Positions 7,607-14,643 of a DNA stretch of 19,118 nucleotides are shown here, piece by piece. The notes beneath the pieces are model-generated. The model searched no databases and was not told the origin of the DNA. It was given only the letters and a program-made list of their open reading frames with translations. The position numbers were made by a program, and so were the translations under genes. Source of the DNA: Streptomyces rubellomurinus (GTDB lineage Bacteria; Actinomycetota; Actinomycetes; Streptomycetales; Streptomycetaceae); contig NZ_JZKH01000121.1 in assembly GCF_000961885.1 (NCBI RefSeq), forward strand, positions 1-19,118. The letters run 5' to 3'. How positions within the stretch are numbered: position 1 is the first letter of the stretch; each line of letters begins with the position of its first letter.

Positions 7607-7623
7607 AGAGAGCCGAGTTGCCC

Positions 7624-7707
7624 ATGCGCATCGCCCCGCGACCGATCGCGTTCGCGACCCCCTGCCCGACCGCCACCGTGGTGTCCGGCGACACCGGCTG
7701 GGAGTGA
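7624..7707 (+). CDS. 27-residue peptide, possible RiPP precursor (Trp-Glu C-terminus)
   Basis: A small ORF that begins MRIAPRPIAF, has a central TPCPT, and ends SGDTGWE. Two observations support it as a gene. In 26 of its 27 codons the third base is G or C, whereas the same frame upstream of the ATG loses this bias. Its TGA overlaps the GTG of the next gene as GTGA, the translational-coupling arrangement also seen elsewhere in the window. The ribosome site is weak (GAG about 6 nt upstream, GAGAG further out). It is the first gene of the operon and is followed by two tryptophan-dioxygenase-fold proteins, so the single Trp26, or the peptide as a whole, may be an enzyme substrate; this is inference. 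It has one Cys (14), and no double-Gly or other recognised leader motif. Alternatives: a leader peptide that only couples translation, or a chance ORF. I know no family for it. Confidence 0.55.
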   Translation: MRIAPRPIAFATPCPTATVVSGDTGWE

Positions 7708-9014
7708 GCGGCGCCCACCGGGAGGCCGCCACGCCCACCGCGCCGGCCGCAGCCGCCGCCGCGGCCGCCCTCGGCGAGGAGCTCGCCGACTGGTGCCGCA
7801 CCGGCACCGAGCGGACCTTCCCGTACACCGCCCTGCTCGCCCACCTGCGCTCCGTGGGCAAGCACTTCCTCGCACCCGACCTGCTCGACCGGCTCGCCGC
7901 CTGCCGCACCCGCCACCGGGCCGACCTGCTCGCCGCCGGCCCCGAGGAGGCCCCCGGCAGCTTCCTCGGCCGCTTCCTCGACGTCGTCCTGGACAAGTAC
8001 GACGACCACTACGACTACCCCAGCTACACCGCGCTGGAGCTGCTGCGCCGCCCGCCCAGCGGCGACTGGCGCAAGCTCCGCTACCGGCGCGACCGGCTCG
8101 TCCTGCTGCTGCTCGCCGACCTGGTCGACTTCGAGCAGCGGGCCCTGGACGGCCACCCCGAGCACCCGGTCGAGATGCTGCCGGACGCCCGGGTGCTGGA
8201 CAAGCGCCGGCGCCTCGCCGTCCGGGTCATGGAGCCGGCCGCACTGCGGGTGCTCGCCCCGGGCACCGTCGACCCGGGCACGGTCGCCGCCACCCCCGGC
8301 CGCACCGCGCCCACCCTGCTCGCCGACGCCGTCCGGGACACCCTGAGCGACGAGGAGCGGCTGACCCTGGCCGCCAGCGTCCAGCCGGTGTACGTGCTGC
8401 ACGACGAGTACCTGTTCCTGCGGGTGCTGCAGTCCTTCGAGGCCACCTTCACCTTCATGTCCGGCGCGCTGGCCTGCGCCGTGCGCCAGCTGCACGGCGA
8501 GGAGCCCGGCGAGGCGGCCCCGGCGGTCGCCGCCGTCGCGGACGTGCTCAAGGAGTCGCTGCCGCTGTTCTCGCTGCTGGCCACGATGCAGCCGGAGTCG
8601 TTCCGGATCTTCCGCCAGTTCACCGACGGCGCCAGCGCCATCCAGTCCGAGGGCTACAAGACCTTCGAGTCGTTCTGCTCGACCCCGCTGCGGGCCCGGC
8701 TCGACTCCGCCGCCTTCACCTCGGTGCCCCGGGTGCGCGCGGCCGTGCTGGAGGGCCGCGAGACCGTCCAGGGCACCTGGCACGACGTCGCCGACAGCGG
8801 CTGGCTCAAGGAGGCCGACGCCACCGCGGTGCGCGCCGCCGCGACCCAGCTGGAGTCCGTCCACCAGCGCTGGAAGCAGACCCACTACCGGCTGGCCGTC
8901 CGCATGATCGGCGAACGCACCGGCACCGGCGCCACCGAGGGCGTGCCCTACCTGGAGGCGGTCATCGCCAACCGGCTGTTCCCCTCGCTGGTCCGCGAGA
9001 CCACCGCCGCCTGA
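7704..9014 (+). CDS. Tryptophan 2,3-dioxygenase-fold protein with N-terminal extension (divergent active site)
   Basis: A 436-residue protein whose C-terminal half (about 225-436) matches the TDO fold: HDEYLFLRVLQSFEATF (233-249), a MQPESF...SAIQSEGYKTFES stretch ending near 323, WKQTHYRLAVRMIG (390-403), GTGATEGVPYL (407-417) and a final RLFPSL. The proximal haem His is conserved (His394). The distal His of TDO is replaced by Leu242, and the carboxylate-binding Arg of the FQSxQFR motif is Lys319. The first roughly 220 residues form a helical extension (FPYTALLAHLRSVGKHF, LDKYDDHYDYPSYTALELL) absent from ordinary TDO. GTG 7704 is chosen because no in-frame ATG occurs before mid-protein and because it overlaps the stop of the 27-codon ORF. 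It probably binds haem, but whether it opens the indole ring, hydroxylates, or serves as a partner of the next protein cannot be told. Confidence 0.75.
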   Translation: MSGAHREAATPTAPAAAAAAAALGEELADWCRTGTERTFPYTALLAHLRSVGKHFLAPDLLDRLAACRTRHRADLLAAGPEEAPGSFLGRFLDVVLDKYDDHYDYPSYTALELLRRPPSGDWRKLRYRRDRLVLLLLADLVDFEQRALDGHPEHPVEMLPDARVLDKRRRLAVRVMEPAALRVLAPGTVDPGTVAATPGRTAPTLLADAVRDTLSDEERLTLAASVQPVYVLHDEYLFLRVLQSFEATFTFMSGALACAVRQLHGEEPGEAAPAVAAVADVLKESLPLFSLLATMQPESFRIFRQFTDGASAIQSEGYKTFESFCSTPLRARLDSAAFTSVPRVRAAVLEGRETVQGTWHDVADSGWLKEADATAVRAAATQLESVHQRWKQTHYRLAVRMIGERTGTGATEGVPYLEAVIANRLFPSLVRETTAA

Positions 9015-9075
9015 CGGCCGCCGTCACCCGACGCCCGCAGCACGGCACCCCACCCCGACCCGGAGACACCCACCG

Positions 9076-9927
9076 ATGAGCAAGCGATCCGCCACCGGAC
9101 GGCCCGGCGCCGCCCGGCAGTCCATGAACCCGGAGGAGGACGAGCGGCTGCTCGTCTACGAGTACGACCGGGGGAGCAACTACGAGGAGGACACCCGGCT
9201 CACCACCGCGCTCTCCGCGCTGCTGCCCGAGAACGAGCTCGTCCACCCGGACCAGCGGCTGTTCCAGACCGTGCACCTGATCACCGAGTTCGCCTGGTGC
9301 GAGATGCACTTCGAGATGCGCCGGGCGATCGACCTGATGCGGGCCGGCGACCAGCTGATGGCCGCCCAGGTGCTGGAGCGGGCGGCCGACGTCGGCGACA
9401 TCCCGCTGACCGTGCTCACCGTGCTCGTCGAGCACCTGCCGCAGCGCAGCCTGCTGGCGATGCGCGCGACCTTCCCGGAGAACACCACCGGGCTGGACTC
9501 CCCGGGCGCCCGCAACCTGCGCCGCGCCGCCGTGCCGCTGTGGCAGGAGTTCATGGACGCCCTGCACCGCGCCGGCCTGACCACCGAGGACCTGATCGAG
9601 GCCCAGGGCCGGCTCGCCGCGCCCGCCGAGGAGGACCGCGCGGCGGCCGAACTCGCCCTCGTCCGCAAGGCGATGCTCCGGCTGGACGGCGCCGTCGTGT
9701 ACTGGAAGCAGCGCCACCTGCGGATGGTCTGGAGCCAGCTCGGCGGCCACCCCGAGTCCCGGCACGGCATCGACGAGGCCGAGTGCCCCGGCATGCCGAC
9801 CAGCCTGCGCGGCCAGTCGATCAGCGCCCTGCGCGCCATGTCCGAGCGGACGCTCTTCCCCGCGCTGTGGGACTCCGTGGACGCCACCTACCGCAAGACC
9901 GTGCCGGTCGGGGGGACGTCCTGGTGA
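9076..9927 (+). CDS. Tryptophan 2,3-dioxygenase-like haem protein, second paralogue
   Basis: A 283-residue protein of normal TDO length. Family features in order: SNYEEDTRLTTALSALL (34-50, cf. the YxxYLxLDxLL of TDO), RLFQTVHLITEFAWCEMHFEM (61-81) with the distal His at 67, a GLDSPGARNLR stretch (139-149) aligning with GFQSxQFR so that Arg146 matches the substrate-carboxylate Arg, WKQRHLRMV (210-218) with the proximal haem His214, and SLRGQSISALRAM...RTLFPALW (243-265). Unlike its upstream neighbour it keeps all three hallmark residues by my hand alignment, although overall similarity to TDO is low. It would act on tryptophan or an indole-bearing substrate; members of this superfamily also perform hydroxylations. 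The start ATG 9076 has GGAGA about 10 nt upstream. The gap to the previous gene is 61 nt, within the same operon. The two proteins may form a hetero-oligomer; that is inference. Confidence 0.72.
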   Translation: MSKRSATGRPGAARQSMNPEEDERLLVYEYDRGSNYEEDTRLTTALSALLPENELVHPDQRLFQTVHLITEFAWCEMHFEMRRAIDLMRAGDQLMAAQVLERAADVGDIPLTVLTVLVEHLPQRSLLAMRATFPENTTGLDSPGARNLRRAAVPLWQEFMDALHRAGLTTEDLIEAQGRLAAPAEEDRAAAELALVRKAMLRLDGAVVYWKQRHLRMVWSQLGGHPESRHGIDEAECPGMPTSLRGQSISALRAMSERTLFPALWDSVDATYRKTVPVGGTSW

Positions 9928-9983
9928 ACCCCTGGCGACCGCTCCCCGACCACCTCCTCCGTGCGGAAGGAACCCGCCCCGCC

Positions 9984-10268
9984 ATGACCGCCACCCCTGA
10001 AGCCACCCCGCTCCTCGGCACCGTCCGCGACGCCTGGGCCTCCGTGCTCGGCCACCAGGACTTCGGCGACGACGAGAACTTCAACCGCGTCGGCGGCCAC
10101 TCCGGCGCCGCGCTGCGGATCAGCAAGATCCTGCGCACCGCGCTGGGCCGGCCCGTCCCGATCAAGCTGCTGTTCGCGCACCCGACCGTCCGCGGCCAGG
10201 CCGAGGCGCTGGCCGCCTCGGACACCGACACCGCGACCGCCGCCGTCCCGGTCGGGGCCCGGGCATGA
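9984..10268 (+). CDS. Free-standing peptidyl (or acyl) carrier protein
   Basis: A 94-residue carrier domain. The segment DDENFNRVGGHSGAALRI (29-46) is the phosphopantetheine site, with Ser40 the expected attachment point; LLFAHPTVRGQAEAL follows, as in NRPS carriers. The GGHS form is more typical of PCPs than of PKS ACPs, and the usual Leu after the Ser is Gly here. The ATG at 9984 follows a GGAAGGA with rather long spacing. Its stop overlaps the NRPS/PKS start (ATGA), so the two are co-translated in linked amounts. It could present a donor to the N-terminal condensation domain of that enzyme, or supply the carrier the KS module lacks. No dedicated adenylation enzyme for it is seen in the window. 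Confidence 0.9.
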   Translation: MTATPEATPLLGTVRDAWASVLGHQDFGDDENFNRVGGHSGAALRISKILRTALGRPVPIKLLFAHPTVRGQAEALAASDTDTATAAVPVGARA

Positions 10269-13200
10269 CCGCGTCCGTCGCCCAGCTGGAGATCTGGCTC
10301 GCCGACCAGGTCGAGCCGGACTCCGGCCGCTACAACATCCCGCTGGCCCTGGAGTTCGACGGCCCGGTCGACCCGGCCGCGCTGCGCGGCGCCCTCGCCG
10401 ACCTGCTGCTGCGCCACCCGGCGCTGGCCAGCCGGTTCGAGGCGCAGGGCGGCGAGCTGCGGGTGCTGCCCGAGCCGGGCGCCGTCGTCCCGCTCGGCGT
10501 CGTCGCCCAGCCCGGCCCGTACGAGCGCGAGGCGGCGCTACGGGAGGGCGCCGCCTCCGCCGCCCGCCCGCTCGACCCGGGGACGGCGCCGCTGCTGCGC
10601 GCCGACCTGTTCGCCCACCCGGACGGCGCCCTGCTGGTGCTGACCGTCCACCACATCGTCGCGGACGGCGACTCGATGGGCGTGCTCACCCAGGACCTGC
10701 TGACCGGCTACCGGGCGCACCTGGAGGGCACCGCGGTCCACCCGGCCCCGGCCCTGGCCACCCCGCCCGCCGCCGGCGAGAGCTGCCCGCACTGGGACGC
10801 CCTGGTCGGCGACGACCCGGTGGTGCTCGCCCCGCTGCCCGACCTGGTCCGCCCGGACGGCGGCGCCGCCGGCGAGCCCGGCTGGACCGAGCGCCGGCTG
10901 CCCGCCGAGCGGCTGGCCGCCGTGCGCGAGGTCGCCGTCCGCACCGGCACCTCCAGCGCGACCGTGCTGCTCACCGCCTGGACGCTGCTGCTGCACGCGT
11001 GGTCCGGCGAGTCCGAGGGCGTGCTCGGCATGCCCTTCGCCGGGCGCGACGGGGCCGGCGCCGAGCACGCGGTCGGCCTGTTCACCCGCGTCCTGCCGGT
11101 GCGCAGCGACTACCTGCCCGAGCGCGGCTTCGACGCCCAGGCGGCCCTGCTGGGCGGGCAGTTGCTCGACTCGATGGAGGCGCTGGCCGACCACGGCGCC
11201 CCGGCCGGCGGGCCCGGCTACGCCACCGTCTTCCTGCACCACCCGGCCGGGCGCCGCGCGTGGCGGCTGCCCTCCGTGACCGTCCGCCAGTTCGACCTGG
11301 AGGGCGGCGCCGCCAAGTACGACCTCGGCCTCGCCGCGGTCGAGCTGGACGAGGGCGCGGGCGAGGAGCTGCTGCTGCGCATCGACCACGACTGCGCGCT
11401 GTACACCCCGGCCACCGCCGACCTGATGCTGGACCAGCTGGACCGGCTGCTGGCCGCCGTCTGCCGCGCCGACGCGCCCTGCCTGGACCTGCTGGCCGGC
11501 CTCGCCGTCAGCACCGGCCGCACCGGCGCCACCGACCGGGCCGACGACGCCGCCACCACCGTGCCCGGGCTGGTCCTCGCCCAGGCCGAGCGGGCCCCCG
11601 ACGCGACCGCCGTGATCCACCGCGACCGGTCCGTCAGCTACCGCGAACTCACCGCCGACGCCGCCCGGTTGGCGCACTGGCTGCGCACCCAGGGGGTGCG
11701 CACCGACGACCTGGTCGCCCTGCTGCTGCGCCCCGGCATCCCGACCGTCACCGCGATGCTCGCCGTCGCCCTGGCCGGCGCCGCCTACCTGCCGCTGGAC
11801 CCGGCCTACCCGGACGCCCAGCTCGCCCTGGTGCTCGACGACGCCCGCCCCGCGCTGGTGCTGACCGAGCCCGGCGAGCAGGACCGGGTGCGCGCCACCG
11901 GCCGGCCGGTGCACGCCGTGCCGGACGCCGTCCGCGCGGCCCGCTGCCTGCCCGCCGTCCCGCCGGTCACCTCGGCCGGACCGGACACCCTGTTCAACGT
12001 GCTGTACACCTCCGGCTCGACCGGCCGGCCGAAGGGCGTGCTGCTGCACCACGGCGGCGTGCTGCGGATGATGCACCGCCCCGACTTCGTGCCGCTCGGC
12101 CCGGACGACACCGTCTCGCACCTGTCGCCGCTCAACTTCGACGGCGCCACCTACGAGATCTGGGGCGCGCTCACGCACGGCGCCCGACTGGCCGTCCTGG
12201 ACAAGGAGCTGGTCCTCGCCCCCACCGAACTGCGCGCGGCCGTACGGGAGTTCTCCGTCACCACGCTGCTGGTCACCACCCCGCTGCTGAACCGGATCAT
12301 CGAGGACGCGCCGGACCTGCTGCAGTCGCTGCGCCGGGTGTACTTCGGCGGCGAGCTGATCTCCGTCCCGCACATCCGCAAGGCGCTGCGCTGGTGCCGC
12401 CCCGGCACCCTGCTGCACAGCTACGGGCCGACCGAGAACTCCTTCACCTCCTCCTGGCACCCGATCACCGAGGTGCCGGAGGGCGCCCGCACCCTGCCGA
12501 TCGGCGGCCCGGTGCCGCACACCCGGCTGCACGTGGTGCTGGAGGGCACCCTGACGCCCGCCCCGCCGTACGTGCCCGGCGAGCTGCTGCTCGGCGGCGC
12601 CGGCGTGGCCCGCGGCTACCTGGGCGACCCGCTGCGCACCGCCGAGCGCTTCGTCCCCGATCCCTTCCACAGTGACGGCGGCCGGCTCTACCGCACCGGC
12701 GACCGGGTCCGCTGGGCCGCGGACGGCCAGTTGGAGTTCATCGGCCGGGCCGACAACCAGGTGAAGATCCGCAGCCAGCGGGTCGAGCTCGGCGAGGTCG
12801 AGGCCGCGCTGCGCGCCCAGCCCGAGGTGCGGGCCGGGTTCGTCACCGCCCGGATCAACGGGCGCGGCGAGAAGGAGATCGTCGGCTACGCGGTGCTGGA
12901 ACGCCCCACCACCGTCGAGGAGTTGCTCGGCCGGCTCGCCGCCGTGCTGCCCCGCTTCGCCGTCCCCTCGCACCTGCTGCTGCTGGACGAGCTGCCGCTC
13001 ACCCCGAACGGCAAGATCGACCGCCGCCGGCTGCCCGCCCCCGGCGCCGCCCCGGCCGCCCCGGCGCCCGCCGCCGTGCCGGCCCTCGGCGAGCGGCGGC
13101 AGCCGGACGACGACGCGCTGACCGCCGTCACCCGGGTCTGGCAGGAGCTGCTGGACGGCCGCCCGTTCGGCCCGGACAGCAACTTCTTCGACGTCGGCGG

Positions 13201-14638
13201 GCACTCGCTGATCCTGGTCAAGCTGCGCGACGGCCTGTACCGGGCCACCGGCGTCAAGCCCGGCGTCGCCGACCTGCTGCGGCACACCACGCCGCGCGCC
13301 CAGGCCCGGCTGGTCGGCGGCGGCGAGGCCGCTGCCGCACCGCGGCCGGCCGCGAGGCCCCGTCGGCGCACCGACGACGACGCGATCGCCGTCATCGGCA
13401 TGGGCGCCCGCTTCGCCGGCGCCCCCGACCTCGCCGCCTACTGGGACAACCTGCGGGCCGGCCGGGACTGCTTCAGCCAGGGCCCCGGCCCGGTCGTCAC
13501 CGAACTCCCGGACGGCACCCGCAAGGTGGCCCGCTGGGGCATGATGGCGGACGGCCTCGGCTTCGACGCCGAACTGCTCGGCTTCGCCCCCGAGGACGTC
13601 AAGCACGGCGACCCGCAGCAGGGCGTCCTGCACGAGGTGCTGTGGTCGGCCGTCGAGGACGCCTCGCTGCGGCTGAGCGACATCGCGCACGGCACCAGCC
13701 TGTACGTCGGCTGCCCGCGGTTCGTCCAGAACGACGGCGAGGCCCGGGTCGACGACGTGGTCAACTCCGACCCGACCTTCGTCGCCTCCCGCTTCGCCTA
13801 CCTGCACGACCTGTGGGGCGAGGCCCTGCTGCTCGACACCGCCTGCTCCACCGGCCTGTACGCCGTCCACCTGGCCGCCCGCTCGCTGCTGCGCGGCGAG
13901 AGCGACTACGCGCTGGCCGGGGCCGTCTCGCTGGCCGAGTCGGACGGCGGCTACACCTACCGCCCCGGCTTCCTGTACGCCGAGGACGGCTTCTGCCGGC
14001 CCTTCGACCAGCGGGCCACCGGCACCGTGGGCGGCTTCGGCGCCGGCGCGGTGCTGCTGCGCCGGCTCGCCGACGCCGAGCGCGACGGCGACCCGGTGTA
14101 CGCGGTGATCCCCGGCAGCGCCGTCAACAACGACGGCGTCGCCCGGGTCGGCTACTCGGCGCCCGGCGTCGAGGGCCAGGCCCGGGTGATCCGGGACGCC
14201 CTCGCCGCGGCCGGGCTGACCGGCGAGGACGTCGGCTACCTGGAGGCGCACGGCACCGGCACCCGGCTCGGCGACGCCATCGAGGCCACCGCCCTCGGCG
14301 AGGCCCTGGGCACCGGCGGCCCGCAGGTCGCGATCGGCTCCGTCAAGGCCTCGATCGGGCACTGCAACACCGCCGCCGGCATCGCCGGGCTGATCAAGGC
14401 GGTGCTCGCGGTGCACCACGGCTACCTGCCCGCGACCCCGGGCGTCACCGAGCCGATCGAGGAACTGACCCGGCACGGCGAGCGCTTCGCCCTGCTCACC
14501 GAGGGCCGCCCGTGGCCGCAGGACCGTCCGCGCACCGCGGGCGTCAGCTCCTTCGGCGTCGGCGGCACCAACGCCCACGTCCTGGTGCGCCAGCACCAGA
14601 GCGCCCCGAGCTCACCGAGCGCCCCGGAAAGGGTGTGA
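10265..14638 (+). CDS. Hybrid NRPS-PKS, domains C-A-PCP-KS
   Basis: A 1457-residue assembly-line enzyme. Condensation domain about 1-415, with intact HHIVADG at 129-135. Adenylation domain about 435-925: A3 LYTSGSTGRPKG 580-591, A5 YGPTE 720-724, A7 YRTGD 809-813, A10 NGKIDRRRLP with Lys917. PCP about 945-1015, with Ser981 in DVGGHSL. Ketosynthase about 1037-1450, with catalytic Cys1194 (DTACSTG), His1329 (EAHGTGT) and His1366 (SIGHCN), so apparently active. A hand-read specificity code is roughly D-G-Y-L-Y-G-S-F; it matches no code I know well, so no substrate is called. The enzyme would couple a carrier-bound acyl or aminoacyl group to an activated amino acid, then extend it by a ketide unit. 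The chain ends right after the KS, without AT, ACP, reductive domains or thioesterase. The start overlaps the carrier gene; the stop is 5 nt from the next gene. Confidence 0.93.
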   Translation: MTASVAQLEIWLADQVEPDSGRYNIPLALEFDGPVDPAALRGALADLLLRHPALASRFEAQGGELRVLPEPGAVVPLGVVAQPGPYEREAALREGAASAARPLDPGTAPLLRADLFAHPDGALLVLTVHHIVADGDSMGVLTQDLLTGYRAHLEGTAVHPAPALATPPAAGESCPHWDALVGDDPVVLAPLPDLVRPDGGAAGEPGWTERRLPAERLAAVREVAVRTGTSSATVLLTAWTLLLHAWSGESEGVLGMPFAGRDGAGAEHAVGLFTRVLPVRSDYLPERGFDAQAALLGGQLLDSMEALADHGAPAGGPGYATVFLHHPAGRRAWRLPSVTVRQFDLEGGAAKYDLGLAAVELDEGAGEELLLRIDHDCALYTPATADLMLDQLDRLLAAVCRADAPCLDLLAGLAVSTGRTGATDRADDAATTVPGLVLAQAERAPDATAVIHRDRSVSYRELTADAARLAHWLRTQGVRTDDLVALLLRPGIPTVTAMLAVALAGAAYLPLDPAYPDAQLALVLDDARPALVLTEPGEQDRVRATGRPVHAVPDAVRAARCLPAVPPVTSAGPDTLFNVLYTSGSTGRPKGVLLHHGGVLRMMHRPDFVPLGPDDTVSHLSPLNFDGATYEIWGALTHGARLAVLDKELVLAPTELRAAVREFSVTTLLVTTPLLNRIIEDAPDLLQSLRRVYFGGELISVPHIRKALRWCRPGTLLHSYGPTENSFTSSWHPITEVPEGARTLPIGGPVPHTRLHVVLEGTLTPAPPYVPGELLLGGAGVARGYLGDPLRTAERFVPDPFHSDGGRLYRTGDRVRWAADGQLEFIGRADNQVKIRSQRVELGEVEAALRAQPEVRAGFVTARINGRGEKEIVGYAVLERPTTVEELLGRLAAVLPRFAVPSHLLLLDELPLTPNGKIDRRRLPAPGAAPAAPAPAAVPALGERRQPDDDALTAVTRVWQELLDGRPFGPDSNFFDVGGHSLILVKLRDGLYRATGVKPGVADLLRHTTPRAQARLVGGGEAAAAPRPAARPRRRTDDDAIAVIGMGARFAGAPDLAAYWDNLRAGRDCFSQGPGPVVTELPDGTRKVARWGMMADGLGFDAELLGFAPEDVKHGDPQQGVLHEVLWSAVEDASLRLSDIAHGTSLYVGCPRFVQNDGEARVDDVVNSDPTFVASRFAYLHDLWGEALLLDTACSTGLYAVHLAARSLLRGESDYALAGAVSLAESDGGYTYRPGFLYAEDGFCRPFDQRATGTVGGFGAGAVLLRRLADAERDGDPVYAVIPGSAVNNDGVARVGYSAPGVEGQARVIRDALAAAGLTGEDVGYLEAHGTGTRLGDAIEATALGEALGTGGPQVAIGSVKASIGHCNTAAGIAGLIKAVLAVHHGYLPATPGVTEPIEELTRHGERFALLTEGRPWPQDRPRTAGVSSFGVGGTNAHVLVRQHQSAPSSPSAPERV

Positions 14639-14643
14639 CACCG

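Larger units (their letters stand above)
7166..7623. other. Divergent regulatory region between SARP gene and biosynthetic operon
   Basis: A 458-nt region without a convincing gene. Frames crossing it have mixed third positions (many CCA, CGA, GAT, AGA codons), in contrast with the strong G/C bias that begins at the ATG at 7624. It holds a candidate SARP promoter, a CRP-type dyad, a CATCGG-GCG-CCGATG hairpin (7424-7438), a repeated TTGCTGCC (7402-7409, 7417-7424), a repeated GATCGGCACCC (7480-7490, 7546-7556) and an 11-bp tandem repeat (7585-7606). I could not fix the operon promoter. Confidence 0.6.

Noticed and set aside
7338..7703. N-terminal extension of the first TDO-like protein up to 7338.
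   Set aside because: No ribosome site, low-complexity Pro/Ala/Arg composition, and the GTG at 7704 makes a coupling overlap with the preceding ORF stop.
7351..7707. A 118-residue version of the small peptide starting at GTG 7351.
   Set aside because: The frame before ATG 7624 has mixed third positions, is Pro/Arg-rich by base composition and has no ribosome site; only the last 27 codons show coding bias.
7624..7707. Small ORF as a classical trp-type attenuator leader.
   Set aside because: Only one Trp codon and no following terminator/antiterminator pair; the next gene starts at its stop.
10538..14596. A 1352-codon open frame on the minus strand opposite the NRPS-PKS.
   Set aside because: It is a high-GC shadow: the protein is low-complexity Gly/Ala/Gln/Val, and the plus strand encodes clear C, A, PCP and KS motifs.
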